Source of the DNA: Brasilonema sennae CENA114 | GTDB taxonomy: Bacteria; Cyanobacteriota; Cyanobacteriia; Cyanobacteriales; Nostocaceae | DNA length: 64,000 bases | Assembly: GCF_006968745.1 (NCBI RefSeq) | Contig: NZ_CP030118.1 | Span: 1,500,654 to 1,564,653 of the forward strand | Direction: 5' to 3' | In this document: positions 55,263 through 64,000 of the stretch, piece after piece | Numbering within the stretch: position 1 is the stretch's first letter | Layout: each line of letters begins with the position of its first letter | Notes under the pieces: generated by a model | Databases searched by the model: none | The model's input: the letters and a program-made list of their open reading frames with translations, nothing else | Told to the model about the DNA's origin: nothing | Translations under genes and position numbers: made by a program

Positions 55263-56087
55263 TCAAATTTTCACTGCCCGCCCCCTCATCCACAACGCCA
55301 GCCCACCCAAAAACACCAACCCTATCACTCCTGCCAAAGGATTATCATTCACGCCCGTCACCCAGTCGGGAACTTGACGAGAATATTTCATCAATCCCCC
55401 AACATTAATAATGTAGTATCCCCAAACTAAACCACCATGTAAACCAATCGGTAAACCTAGGCGTCCCCTGGAACCCCGCTTCGCCCATACCAGTGTTAAC
55501 CCTAGCAACAATAAGCCAAAAAATTGCGGGGAGGTGCGAATGACTTCTGGCAGTGGTTTAATAAAGTGGGCGATCGCAAAAATGGTGGCATCTGTCCAAA
55601 GTACGACAGGGGGGGTATAATCCCGCTGCAGTTCATCCAATATCCACCCCCTGAAAAACAATTCCTCTGCAAATGCCACACCCAAACTGGTAATTAACCC
55701 TTCTAAAACGACTCTGAGCAAAAAAATATTGGGTTTTTGCCACACCAACCAACCCAGGAGTCCTTCTAAACTAAATAGAATCAGAATGGTAATCAGCCCA
55801 ATAGCCAAGCCGCGCACCAGTTCCACTTTATTGAGGCGTGTTCTTTCTAAACCATAGTGCCGAAATATCTGTCGCTGCTGGTATACATATTTGTTCCATA
55901 TAGGGAGAAGCACGAAAAATCCAATTGCCAGCGGTACCATAGTCAAGATAGTGACTAAATTGGAATCATCTACCAACAAATAAATAGGTACGGCTATGGG
56001 CAACCATATTCCCACCAAAGTTAATATAAAAGCGCCCAGCCTTATTGGGGCAGGGCGTTGGCGTAAACGGAGTAAAACTTTTTTCAA
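55263..56087 (-). CDS. CPBP family intramembrane glutamic protease
   Basis: 274 aa with about eight membrane segments. The CPBP (Abi/CAAX-like) motifs are present: AFAEELFFRGWILDELQ (EExxxR, ~141) and the His in FAIAHFIKPLPEV (~170), then a third-motif region (LGLPIGLHGGLVWGYYIIN, with His, ~212). These are the glutamic-protease residues, so it is probably active. Members process prenylated proteins or bacteriocins, or regulate signalling; the substrate here is unknown. It starts 14 bases after clpS on the same strand, so the two are likely cotranscribed. Confidence 0.9.
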   Translation of the reverse strand: MKKVLLRLRQRPAPIRLGAFILTLVGIWLPIAVPIYLLVDDSNLVTILTMVPLAIGFFVLLPIWNKYVYQQRQIFRHYGLERTRLNKVELVRGLAIGLITILILFSLEGLLGWLVWQKPNIFLLRVVLEGLITSLGVAFAEELFFRGWILDELQRDYTPPVVLWTDATIFAIAHFIKPLPEVIRTSPQFFGLLLLGLTLVWAKRGSRGRLGLPIGLHGGLVWGYYIINVGGLMKYSRQVPDWVTGVNDNPLAGVIGLVFLGGLALWMRGRAVKI

Positions 56088-56101
56088 TTCAAATAGCCCA
56101 A

Positions 56102-56383
56102 CTATTCCTCAGGCTCAATTGTGCTGGTCAAACCATGATTTTTCAAGGTTTCGCAATAGAACTCAGCGTGTTCTTGAGCGCAAGTAATAACTAAGGCAAA
56201 ACCATTGCTATGCGCTTCCATCATAATGCTAACAGCTTGAGGCTGGGTAAGGTTTGGCACTGTAGTTAATAGAACTTGTACCACATGCTCCATAGAGTTG
56301 TGGTTATCGTTATGAAGCAAAACGCGATACCGAGGCGCTAGCTTGCGGGATGTTGAATTCTTCTGTAAAGTTTCGACAGACAC
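56102..56383 (-). CDS. clpS: ATP-dependent Clp protease adaptor ClpS
   Basis: 93 aa. ClpS delivers N-degron substrates to the ClpCP or ClpAP protease. The core is recognisable: PRYRVLLHNDNHNSMEHVVQ (~18-37; the Asn-Asp after the first strand is part of the substrate site), the MMEAHSNGFALVITCAQEHA block (~53-73) and AEFYCETLKNHGL. The N-terminal ~15 residues are variable, as usual. Cyanobacteria carry ClpS1 and ClpS2; which one this is cannot be decided by eye. It is first in a probable operon with the CPBP protease. Confidence 0.95.
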   Translation of the reverse strand: MSVETLQKNSTSRKLAPRYRVLLHNDNHNSMEHVVQVLLTTVPNLTQPQAVSIMMEAHSNGFALVITCAQEHAEFYCETLKNHGLTSTIEPEE

Positions 56384-56592
56384 GGCTCTTTACTCTTTTT
56401 TGGCTGAATTAGTACAGCAGAATATTTGTCAAAATATTGCTTAACACTTATTTATCCATTTTATAGCATACTCATACAAATGTGGTGTAAGTCAAAATTT
56501 TTGCGCTTCTGGGTTGATAGCTGCATGGCTTTGCTGTGTGTTGACACCTTATTCTCTTAGAATTGATAAAAATGCGCCTAAACTGCATGAAC

Positions 56593-56943
56593 ATGAGTGT
56601 GGAGTTTAAAGCAGGACAAATTGTGTATTTAGAGCATAGCGACAGGAGGCTGTACGCAGAAGTCATTCAAGTAGTCGTTTCCCGTCAGTTGTGTTGGGTA
56701 CGTCCTTGGCTGCTAGTCGCCTTCACTCAAGAAATCCCGCAGATCATTGATCTGCGAGATGCTTCTGATCTGCTTTGGTCTATCAATTTATTTCAACCTG
56801 CCTTAGACACAGAAGTCATAGGTTTTTTAAGTGAGGTTTTGGCAAAACAACCAAAACCAGGACAGATTTTAGATGCTAAGCAACAACTCAATCAGTTTAT
56901 TCACGAAATTTGGCAAGCACAAAAAGAAAGTTCTGAGTGTTGA
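56593..56943 (+). CDS. Conserved hypothetical protein, cyanobacterial
   Basis: 116 aa from ATG 56593 (MSVEFKAGQIVYLEHSD); ATG 56572 and 56587 upstream are alternatives. It is a small soluble protein with a beta-rich front (VYLEHSDRRLYAEVIQVVVS, then LCWVRPWLLVAF) and a helical, charged end (KQQLNQFIHEIWQAQKESSE). It resembles conserved cyanobacterial proteins of unknown function with a KGQ-VYLE-type opening. No catalytic motif, signal or membrane segment is seen. It is divergent from clpS, with ~200 bases between them. Confidence 0.7.
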   Translation: MSVEFKAGQIVYLEHSDRRLYAEVIQVVVSRQLCWVRPWLLVAFTQEIPQIIDLRDASDLLWSINLFQPALDTEVIGFLSEVLAKQPKPGQILDAKQQLNQFIHEIWQAQKESSEC

Positions 56944-56955
56944 AGTGCAAATGAG

Positions 56956-57135
56956 TCAAAACTCGTCTTGAGAATTCAGGACTGATAACGAATACCTGCA
57001 TCTTTCATACGTTGAATTGCTTCGTGCATCCGTTGTGAAGAAAGCACTCAGGACTGTCCGAAAAAAGCTTTCTCCTACAGCACTCAACCGTTGAAACTCA
57101 CATGGTTGTAGTTCTTTGAACTGTTCAGAGGTCAT
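56956..57135 (-). pseudogene. Remnant small gene, probably frameshifted
   Basis: A 59-codon leftward frame (MTSEQFKELQPCEFQRLSAV, then GESFFRTVLS) looks protein-like for its first 30 residues. A second frame then carries RMHEAIQRMKDAGIRYQS to a stop near 56983, as if one gene had been shifted. No family is recognised. The surrounding 398-base gap (56944-57341) has nothing else. Confidence 0.3.
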
Positions 57136-57341
57136 CAGTACTGCTCGACCTGTTCTTTTCTATTTTTCCACTATTCGTGCAATAGGTGTATTTAACCTTT
57201 AGAAAAAGTATCAGTAGTGACAATATTTCAGTGTAATTATTGGTACTACCGTTACTGTAGTTTCTATTTTTTCTGCTATTGAAGTTCGGTGACTACTATA
57301 GTGTTTACTTAATTTCAGTAAAAAGCTATCAATCCAACCAC

Positions 57342-57548
57342 TTAGAAGAAACAACCTGCGCTTGGAACTAATTGAACACGACCAGCATCCATCTCTGCCA
57401 TTAAAAGTTCTAAAGCTTCATAGTCAACGTCTGAAATATAACCCAGTTGTGTCAATTCTGAGTTGATTTCATTTTCTATTTCAGGAGTCAACTTTTTTAT
57501 ATCAAGAGCTTTTTCTACTAATCGACGAATAGAGTATTTTGTTGTCAT
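57342..57548 (-). CDS. Small conserved hypothetical protein
   Basis: 68 aa from ATG 57548 (MTTKYSIRRLVEKALDIKK), preferred over the frame start at 57578. Helical and acidic: LTPEIENEINSELTQLGYIS, then VDYEALELLMAEMDAGRVQL. It resembles a group of short cyanobacterial proteins of unknown function that share the ELLMAEMDAGRVQLVP ending, possibly regulatory. No membrane segment. The C-terminus has a Cys (SAGCFF). It is isolated between two gaps. Confidence 0.6.
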   Translation of the reverse strand: MTTKYSIRRLVEKALDIKKLTPEIENEINSELTQLGYISDVDYEALELLMAEMDAGRVQLVPSAGCFF

Positions 57549-57578
57549 TCTGATTACACCCAGTTTATAGGTAATCAT

Positions 57579-58323
57579 TATCTATGGTATCATTTGATAT
57601 AAAGAGTGATCTCAAACTGTCTGTGTAAGCGATCAAGATCACAAAAATCTGGAAACATAGCTCATTGCTGCTTCAACTATCTGCCAATTATCAGCAGACT
57701 TCTTGCTCAAAAGGGAAAGAGGCAAGTAAGTAAGGTTGTACACATCTACGTTTTAACCCACACAGCAAAATTAAGTCATGGGGGTATTTTAACCCGACTA
57801 ATCGTGACGTCAAAGCAGTTCATAAAGTAAAAAGGCACCGCAGTTGTTCAGTACGAGTGATCAGGCAGATAAAAATCCTGATCTGTTGTACCAAAACAGT
57901 TGCGCACCTCATGGAAAGATGCTGCTTTGAACAACAGGAGGGTTTGGATATTCCACAAAGGAACTTTTCGCTCACTGCGGGGGTTTTTTGTGTGTCTTAT
58001 TTTTAAGATAGGTTTATCAACGAAGTGGCTGTTGTAAGGTTAACGTTTCCTCTTGCAATTCAATCGAAGTATGATAAATAAAATTTCTAGGTGTAATTAG
58101 CTGTTTATCATCGCCTCTACGGCAATTTGTGAAGATTATATTTTCCTAAATATAAAAAAAAAGTATATTGAAACACAGTTACACTAGGGTTTTTGAGAAT
58201 CTTTAAACAGTAACTCTATAGCAATAAAGATTCAGCAAAGATAACTAAGACGAATGGTCGATGTGAGAAAAAAAAGTTTATGGTCAAATACATCTAACCT
58301 TAAAGTTCAATAACTTTAAAACG
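57579..58323. other. Long gap upstream of the STAS gene
   Basis: 745 bases without a gene. The middle (57830-57998) shows RNA-like pairing and a terminator-like T-run. The right part is very A+T-rich and probably carries the STAS gene promoter. A 74-codon frame at 57606-57830 has no gene-like features. Confidence 0.5.
57830..57998 (+). ncRNA. Candidate structured small RNA (unconfirmed)
   Basis: CCGCAG near the left end can pair with CTGCGG near the right end, GTTGTTCA with TGAACAAC, and GATCAGG/CCTGATC forms an internal hairpin (57859-57883). The closing stem is followed by GGGTTTTTTG, a terminator-like tail. This could be a ~160-nt rod-shaped RNA, but no known RNA family was recognised. 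Confidence 0.3.
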
Positions 58324-58701
58324 ATGCAAGTACTACTAGACTATCCAAAAATAACTGTTATTAGTCCTCAAGGTTGCCTAAATGCCACAAACGCTTTAGA
58401 ATTTGAAACAAATATAACCAAAGCACTCTCACAAGACGGGGTTTGTTTGTTACTCGTAGACTTAGAGTTTGTGGAATCTGTTGACAGTGCTGGCTTGATG
58501 GCATTAGTGTCTGCACTTAAGCTATCTCAGAAACTAGGACGGAGCTTTAGCCTGTGCTCTATTTCACCATGCTTGAGAATTATATTTGAAATGACTCAGT
58601 TAGATAGGGTTTTTGAGATATTTGAAGGGAAAGCGGCATTTGAAGCAGCTTGCTTTGCGATCCAATCAGTGAAAACGAACTCATGTCAAAAAAAGTCTTA
58701 A
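58324..58701 (+). CDS. STAS domain protein (anti-sigma factor antagonist-like)
   Basis: 125 aa, a single STAS domain. STAS proteins act in partner-switching: the unphosphorylated form binds an anti-sigma kinase. The phosphorylation region is EFVESVDSAGLMALVSALK (bases 58468-58523), with Ser in VDSAGL. The start of the fold is KITVISPQGCLNATNALEFE, and LCSISPCLRIIFEMTQLDR is the last helix region. No anti-sigma or PP2C phosphatase gene is adjacent, so the partner is unknown. It precedes the TIGR03960 gene on the same strand by ~90 bases and may be cotranscribed. Confidence 0.9.
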   Translation: MQVLLDYPKITVISPQGCLNATNALEFETNITKALSQDGVCLLLVDLEFVESVDSAGLMALVSALKLSQKLGRSFSLCSISPCLRIIFEMTQLDRVFEIFEGKAAFEAACFAIQSVKTNSCQKKS

Positions 58702-58789
58702 GGAAAAATCAGTGGCTCTGTTGAAACACCATTAAAATGCTAATGTTAGAAGTGAGTAGCTGTAATTAAGGTAGCTAAAAGATAGCACA

Positions 58790-61510
58790 GTGAATGTTGC
58801 AGTTGAAAAGTTAATCACATCGGATATAGTAAAACCAGCTCGTTACTTAGGTAACGAGCTCTTAGCAATTCATAAGCCTTGGTATACGGCAGAAATCCAT
58901 TGGGTTCTAACATACCCGGAAATTTATGAAGTGGGCGCATCGAATTTAGGACACATTATCCTTTATAATATACTGAACGCTCAGCCGCGTCAGTTATGCG
59001 ATCGCGCTTACCTACCAGGATCAGATCTAGCAATAAAACTACGAGCAACAAAGACACCATTGTTCGCCGTAGAATCTAAGCGATCACTAAGCGAATTTGA
59101 CATTCTAGGCTTTAGCCTCAGTTATGAACTCGGAGCAACCAACATTTTAGAAATGTTGGACTTAGCTGGAATTCCCCTAACTTGGCAAGAACGTCTAGAG
59201 GTGGAGACAAAATCAGATAACGAGGACGTTACTTCCTCGTCGTCCCCCCGTACACCCTTCTCCTTTAGTTACCCTCTGATTTTTGCAGGGGGACAGACAG
59301 CTACATCCAATCCGGAACCGTATGCTGAGTTCTTCGACTTTTTCGCCTTAGGAGATGGTGAGGAACTGTTGCCAGAAATCGGCTTAGTTTTGGAAGAAGG
59401 TAAAAAAGCAGGACTGAGTCGTAAAGAATTGTTGCTGGATTTAGCGCAGATACCAGGCGTCTATGTTCCTTTGTTTTATGATATGGCAGAGGATGGGTCA
59501 GTTCATCCTAACCACCCAGATGTCCCAAAACAAATTGTGCGGCGGATAGCAAGCCCAATGCCAGCCTATTCTATCGGGTTAGTTCCCTATATCGAGCCAG
59601 TCCATGACCGCCTGACAATTGAAATTAGGCGTGGTTGTACTCGTGGCTGTCGCTTCTGCCAACCAGGAATGCTGACTCGACCAGCACGAGATGTAGAGCC
59701 ACAAAAGGTAGTGGAAGCAATAGATTCGGGAATGCGGCAAACAGGTTACAATGAGTTTTCTTTACTGTCCTTAAGCTGTTCTGATTATTTATCCTTACCA
59801 GCAGTGGGGATGGAAATCAAGAATAGGCTCAAAGATGAGAATATTTCTCTTACTTTACCAAGCCAACGAGTTGATAGATTTGATGAAAATATTGCCAACA
59901 TCCTTGGTGGTGTGCGGCAAGGAGGACTGACTTTTGCTCCAGAAGCCGGAACTCAAAGAATGCGAGATATAGTTAACAAGGGTTTGACGAACGAAGAACT
60001 ACTGCGGGGTGTAAAAACAGCTTGGGAACAAGGCTGGGACAAAATTAAACTTTATTTTATGATTGGCTTGCCAGGTGAAACTGATGCTGATGTTTTAGGC
60101 ATAGCAGAAACGGTAAGCTGGTTAAAAAGGGAGTGTCGAGCCAAAGGCAGAAGACCACTGTCATTTAACTTAACAATCTCTAACTTTACGCCCAAGCCTC
60201 ATACACCTTTTCAGTGGCACTCTGTTTCCACTGCTGAGTTTAAGCGCAAGCAAGAGTTACTGCGCCAAGCATTCCGCCGTTTCAAGGACGTGAAGGTGAA
60301 TTTCACTGATGTCCGCATTTCAGCAATGGAAGATTTTATCGGACGAGGCGATCGCCACCTAGGTTCAGTATTGCGCCGTGCTTGGGAATTAGGTGCAGGC
60401 ATGGATTCTTGGTTTGAAAGTGTAGAAAAAGCTTTCATTGCTTGGGAACAAGCCATCTTGGAAGCTGGTTTAGATTGGAAATATCGCCAAGTGGAGAAGG
60501 GCGAGTGGAACTTGTTTGCAACAACAGCAGACAAGGAGAAAGAAAAGGAGGAAACGAGCAAAAAAGAAAACCAAGCATTGACTGCCTGGATCCCTAGCCT
60601 TGATTCACCCCTGCCTTGGGACCACATTAACACTGGTATAGAGAAAAAATGGCTTAAGGAAGATTTGCAACGCGCTTTAGATGCAGCAACTGTGCCAGAT
60701 TGCTCTTTTGAAAGTTGTTCTCACTGTGGCGTGTGTGGCACTGACTTTGGTCATAATATTGTGATAGAGCCGCCTTCTATCCCAGCATTTGCGGGTGAGT
60801 TTGTCCCAAATACGACCAAAGCACAACGGCTGCGTGTCTGGTTTGGCAAGCAAGGGGGTTTGGCTTTAGTCGGACACTTGGATTTGATGCGCTTATTTGA
60901 TAGATCTGTGCGCCGCGCCGGCTTGCCAATTTCTTTTACTGGTGGGTTTCATCCAACCCCTCGCATTTCTATCGCCCATGCTTTGCCTTTGGGAACCACC
61001 AGCAGTGGTGAAATTGTAGATTTTGAGCTAACACAGCCAGTTGACTTGGAGAGTTTTCGCCAAAAATTAGCTGATGCTCTGCCATTAGATATTCCCATAT
61101 ATCAGATTCAAGAGCTAGATTTAAAAGCAAGTTCTGCAAACCAAGCTCTGGAAGCTAGTGAGTATCTCATAACTGTGGGTTGCCTTATTTCGGCCACACC
61201 TGTAGAATGGCAAGATTGGGTAGAAACCATCAAAGCCAAAAATGAGTTTTGGTGGGAACACACAACCAAGTCAGGCAAAATTCAGTTGGTAAATCTGCGC
61301 GATCGCTTATTTGAGTTAGAATTAGTAGAGTTGCCAAAACACCGAGATCATCAGGAAGAACCTGCAGTTATCCTGCGATATGTAGGTAGCTGTCGGCATG
61401 ATGGGGTGCTGTTGCGTCCCGAACAAGTCCTGTTTATGCTAGAACAAGTAGCAGATACAGAATTCAATCTGCTGCAAATTCACCGGAATCGGCTGATTTT
61501 GGCAGTTTAG
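58790..61510 (+). CDS. TIGR03960 family B12-binding radical SAM protein with DUF2344 (TIGR03936) C-terminus
   Basis: 906 aa from GTG 58790. Residues ~20-220 are a cobalamin-binding-like domain (VLTYPEIYEVGASNLGH, FDILGFSLSYELGATNIL). The radical SAM motif is RGCTRGCRFCQPGML (CxxxCxxC, ~285), with KIKLYFMIGLPGETDADVLG later (~425). A Cys-rich connector (CSFESCSHCGVCGTDFGHN, ~645) may hold another metal site. The C-terminal ~230 residues are the DUF2344/TIGR03936 domain (LALVGHLDLMRLFDRSVRRA, GGFHPTPRISIAHALPLG). A low-complexity insert near 145-160 (TSSSSPRTPFSFS) is variable. The function is unknown. This gene often precedes rne in cyanobacteria and does so here. Confidence 0.93.
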   Translation: MNVAVEKLITSDIVKPARYLGNELLAIHKPWYTAEIHWVLTYPEIYEVGASNLGHIILYNILNAQPRQLCDRAYLPGSDLAIKLRATKTPLFAVESKRSLSEFDILGFSLSYELGATNILEMLDLAGIPLTWQERLEVETKSDNEDVTSSSSPRTPFSFSYPLIFAGGQTATSNPEPYAEFFDFFALGDGEELLPEIGLVLEEGKKAGLSRKELLLDLAQIPGVYVPLFYDMAEDGSVHPNHPDVPKQIVRRIASPMPAYSIGLVPYIEPVHDRLTIEIRRGCTRGCRFCQPGMLTRPARDVEPQKVVEAIDSGMRQTGYNEFSLLSLSCSDYLSLPAVGMEIKNRLKDENISLTLPSQRVDRFDENIANILGGVRQGGLTFAPEAGTQRMRDIVNKGLTNEELLRGVKTAWEQGWDKIKLYFMIGLPGETDADVLGIAETVSWLKRECRAKGRRPLSFNLTISNFTPKPHTPFQWHSVSTAEFKRKQELLRQAFRRFKDVKVNFTDVRISAMEDFIGRGDRHLGSVLRRAWELGAGMDSWFESVEKAFIAWEQAILEAGLDWKYRQVEKGEWNLFATTADKEKEKEETSKKENQALTAWIPSLDSPLPWDHINTGIEKKWLKEDLQRALDAATVPDCSFESCSHCGVCGTDFGHNIVIEPPSIPAFAGEFVPNTTKAQRLRVWFGKQGGLALVGHLDLMRLFDRSVRRAGLPISFTGGFHPTPRISIAHALPLGTTSSGEIVDFELTQPVDLESFRQKLADALPLDIPIYQIQELDLKASSANQALEASEYLITVGCLISATPVEWQDWVETIKAKNEFWWEHTTKSGKIQLVNLRDRLFELELVELPKHRDHQEEPAVILRYVGSCRHDGVLLRPEQVLFMLEQVADTEFNLLQIHRNRLILAV

Positions 61511-62412
61511 TTTTTCGGGGCAATTTGCTAGTAATTGCCCTGTAGTAGCACCTTAGGATAATTGATTTTTAACAAGGTTGCGTTAGAATGGAATCAAGAG
61601 AAATTTTCTGGCGCTGCATTGAGTGGACTGATTCACTACCCTGATACTCAGGGCGCAAAAGCAAAGATATTAGAGTGAAACGATTAGCGGGTTTTTTATT
61701 TAAGACAAACACCCCATCTGATTAATAACACTCTCTTTGATCTCGGTTGTGTGAATCAGCTTTTCCCCTACAATAGGCTTGCTGGCTTCTCTGATTCTAT
61801 GATTTTTAAAATTAATTGAATGCCCAATCCACAATTTAGGTAGTTCGAGTAACGAGTACCGAGTGTTGAGATAGTGTTAAGTCACGAGTGGCGAGTTGAA
61901 GTGTAAATGACCCAGAACTTACCCTATGCCTACGGCACGCCAAAGGCGAACGGGTATCTCCTCCAACAGACGCGCTTTTTGTAAGTCCTAAAGGGACACG
62001 CTGAAAACCCCCAAGGGCGTACAGGCGTAAACAACTCATAAAACGCCGCTTGCTATAAGCGCTTACTTAGAGCAAGCCAGTTTCCAAGGGTGGGGGGGAA
62101 ACCTCGCACTTTTATTAGCTGCGCCCTTGGGCGTAGTGGCTCGTCAAAACTCATAACTCAGAACTTCGCACTTTCCAGCGATTGGGTATTGCATCAAAAA
62201 TTAACCACAGACGGTTCATTAAATTGCTTAAATTAATTGCAACCGTTCTGGATGGATCAGGCTTGTCAACGCAGTTAAGCGCCTAAGTAGCTTTGTTTCG
62301 TTTTTTGTGAGCGCAATTTTTAAGCGCAGCGCATAAGCAGGCTTGTAGCGGCCAGAGGTATAACAAACTGCCAAGTCTATTAATGCTGCCAGTTTTTGAG
62401 GACTATAATTGA
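61511..62412. other. Gap upstream of rne: repeats and probable long rne leader
   Basis: 902 bases. The left part has A+T-rich sequence and weak repeats, then dispersed G+C-rich repeats at ~61925-62040. The last ~250 bases before the rne ATG are free of genes and contain a U-rich stretch (TTTCGTTTTTTGTG). RNase E genes commonly have long self-regulated leaders, so this may be one. Confidence 0.5.
61925..62040. repeat. Dispersed palindromic repeat cluster
   Basis: Modules CCTACGGCACGCCAAAGGCG, AGTCCTAAAGGGACACGC and AACCCCCAAGGGCG are of the same type as the other dispersed repeats. A 67-codon minus frame over it is not a gene. Confidence 0.65.
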
Positions 62413-64000
62413 ATGCCAAAACAAATTATCATCGCGGAACAGCATCAAATTGCTGCAGTATTTTCTGAAGACCAAATACAAGAACTCGTAGTGGCCACAG
62501 GACATCACCAAATCGGTGATATCTACTTAGGAGTAGTGGAGAATGTACTACCTGGGATAGATGCGGCTTTTGTTAATATAGGCGATCCAGAGCGAAATGG
62601 GTTTATTCATGTCACTGACTTAGGTCCCCTACGACTCAGACGTACAGCAGCGGCGATTACAGAATTATTAACACCGCAGCAAAAAGTATTAGTGCAAGTA
62701 ATGAAAGAGCCAACAGGTACTAAAGGACCAAGGCTCACCGGGAACATTACCTTGCCAGGACGCTACGTTGTACTGATGCCATACGGTCGGGGAGTCAATT
62801 TATCACGTCGGATTAGGAGTGAAAGCGAACGTAATCGTTTGCGTGCGCTAGCAATTTTAATTAAACCAGCAGGGATGGGTTTGTTAGTTCGTACCGAAGC
62901 CGAAGGCAAACCAGAAGAAGCGATTATTGAAGATTTAGAATTGCTGCAAAAGCAATGGGAAGCAATTCAGCAAGAAGGGCAATCAACGCGTCCGCCAGCG
63001 CTCTTAAATCGGGATGATGATTTCATCCAGCGCGTGCTAAGGGATATGTACGGGGCAGATGTAAACAGAATTGTGGTAGACTCCAGTACTGGCTTGAAGC
63101 GAGTGAAACAGTACTTGCAAAACTGGAGTGGTGGACAAACACCGCAAGGGGTGTTAATAGATCATCACCGTGATCGCGCACCAATTTTAGAATACTTCCG
63201 TATTAATGCTGCAATTAAAGAAGCTCTCAAACCCAGAGTAGACTTACCTTCTGGAGGCTATATCATTATCGAGCCGACAGAAGCATTAACAGTGATAGAT
63301 GTCAACTCTGGTTCATTCACGCGATCGGCAACAGCTAGAGAAACTGTTTTATGGACAAACTGTGAAGCAGCCACAGAAATTGCTCGTCAGCTGCGGTTGC
63401 GAAATGTTGCAGGAGTAATTGTCGTTGATTTTATTGATATGGAATCGCGGCGTGATCAACTGCATGTTCTAGAACATTTCAACAAAGCACTCAAAGCAGA
63501 CAAAGCTCGTCCCCAGATTGCCCAACTCACTGAGTTAGGTTTAGTAGAACTCACTCGCAAACGTCAAGGTCAAAATATTTACGAATTGTTTGGTACAGTT
63601 TGTTCCACCTGCGGCGGTTTAGGGCACATTGTCCATTTACCAGGAGAAACTGAAAGCCGACCCCTCGCCGCACCAACAGAATTACCAGACCGTTTTGCAT
63701 CTTCCTTGCCCTATAAAGAACCACGTCTGCCAGTAACTCGACCGACTGAATCACGGGAAACCTTGGAAGGATATGGGGAACCATACGAGAGTGACAATGA
63801 TTTGGCTACTTTGAATCTAGTCAATCATCCCAGCTACCAAGAAATGACTGATAGCAGAAAGCGTCGTACCCGCCGTAGTACGCGCATAGAAAGGTTAAAT
63901 GGGGGAAATGGCAAAGATGAGCCACGGGTTGGGACTAATAACCCTCTGGCGTTTTTGAACGAGCCAGACTTGGAAATAGATGATGAGCCGGAACTTCCCA
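62413..64000 (+). CDS. rne: Ribonuclease E/G, 5' part (3' truncated by window)
   Basis: At least 529 aa, running off the right edge. RNase E starts mRNA decay and processes rRNA and tRNA. The N-terminal S1-like RNA-binding domain is clear (GDIYLGVVENVLPGIDAAFV, then GDPERNGFIHVTDLG, ~35-70). The catalytic DNase I-like core follows, with EALTVIDVNSGSFT (Asp, ~298) and AGVIVVDFIDMESRR (Asp, ~338). The zinc-link CSTCGG (~398) joins two subunits. From ~410 the sequence becomes the non-catalytic charged region, with an Arg-rich patch (SRKRRTRRSTR, ~480). The ATG at 62413 (MPKQIIIAEQHQIAAVF) is the normal start. It follows the TIGR03960 gene after a 0.9-kb gap. Confidence 0.97.
   Translation, partial: MPKQIIIAEQHQIAAVFSEDQIQELVVATGHHQIGDIYLGVVENVLPGIDAAFVNIGDPERNGFIHVTDLGPLRLRRTAAAITELLTPQQKVLVQVMKEPTGTKGPRLTGNITLPGRYVVLMPYGRGVNLSRRIRSESERNRLRALAILIKPAGMGLLVRTEAEGKPEEAIIEDLELLQKQWEAIQQEGQSTRPPALLNRDDDFIQRVLRDMYGADVNRIVVDSSTGLKRVKQYLQNWSGGQTPQGVLIDHHRDRAPILEYFRINAAIKEALKPRVDLPSGGYIIIEPTEALTVIDVNSGSFTRSATARETVLWTNCEAATEIARQLRLRNVAGVIVVDFIDMESRRDQLHVLEHFNKALKADKARPQIAQLTELGLVELTRKRQGQNIYELFGTVCSTCGGLGHIVHLPGETESRPLAAPTELPDRFASSLPYKEPRLPVTRPTESRETLEGYGEPYESDNDLATLNLVNHPSYQEMTDSRKRRTRRSTRIERLNGGNGKDEPRVGTNNPLAFLNEPDLEIDDEPELP

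Noticed and set aside
62228..62419. 63-codon minus-strand frame before rne
   Set aside because: No ribosome binding site or motif; lies in the probable rne leader.

Overview
The window comes from a filamentous, heterocyst-type (Nostocales-like) cyanobacterium. Three things point there: cyanobacterium-specific families (the Ftn2/ZipN division protein, DUF1830, DUF4079, DICT and TIGR03960 proteins), frequent HIP1 octamers (GCGATCGC), and many intergenic heptanucleotide tandem repeats and palindromic dispersed repeats of the kind seen in Nostoc, Scytonema and Tolypothrix genomes. I cannot name the species. Most of the window is ordinary chromosome. Both ends cut genes: infB (3' part) on the left and rne (5' part) on the right.

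Layout. 1-9.9 kb: infB end, a DUF4912 protein, ftn2, pdhA, an aldose 1-epimerase-like protein, tRNA-Lys(UUU) and class II fructose-bisphosphate aldolase. 10-13.4 kb: an exported deacetylase/phosphodiester-glycosidase fusion and a nitrilase-family hydrolase whose 3' end lies in a 92-bp tandem duplication. 13.4-18.6 kb: a 1-kb repeat-rich gap, then a compact three-gene operon (winged-helix-like protein, P-loop ATPase, DUF1802+Mrr-like nuclease) followed by a (TTTC)15 tract. This is the best candidate for an undescribed, probably defensive, system. 18.7-22.7 kb: cupin, pgi, Uma2 nuclease and EEP hydrolase. 23.2-25.1 kb: two amino-acid ABC transporter genes. 26.4-29.2 kb: a Crp-like regulator, a stand-alone CheB domain protein and a coiled-coil gene, with a tandem duplication of the convergent tails of the last two. 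29.6-36.3 kb: UPF0182, a PEP-CTERM protein, hemA and glpX.

37-45.6 kb is a run of small housekeeping genes: glutaredoxin 3, tadA, plsC-like, BolA plus monothiol glutaredoxin, an OmpR-type regulator, an ABC ATPase and small cyanobacterial membrane proteins. 46.4-52.4 kb: a B12-type radical SAM protein, a transglutaminase-like exported protein, a DICT plus degenerate HD-GYP sensor and a pentapeptide protein. 52.4-57.5 kb: a toxin-antitoxin pair with a frameshifted antitoxin, a Ser/Thr kinase with WG repeats, a CPBP protease, clpS and small proteins. 58.3-64 kb: a STAS protein, the TIGR03960 radical SAM protein and rne.

The metabolic genes (pdhA, fba, pgi, glpX) serve glycolysis, the Calvin cycle and acetyl-CoA supply. 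hemA starts tetrapyrrole synthesis. The BolA/Grx pair suggests iron-sulfur or iron regulation. All assignments were made by reading motifs; no database search was run.
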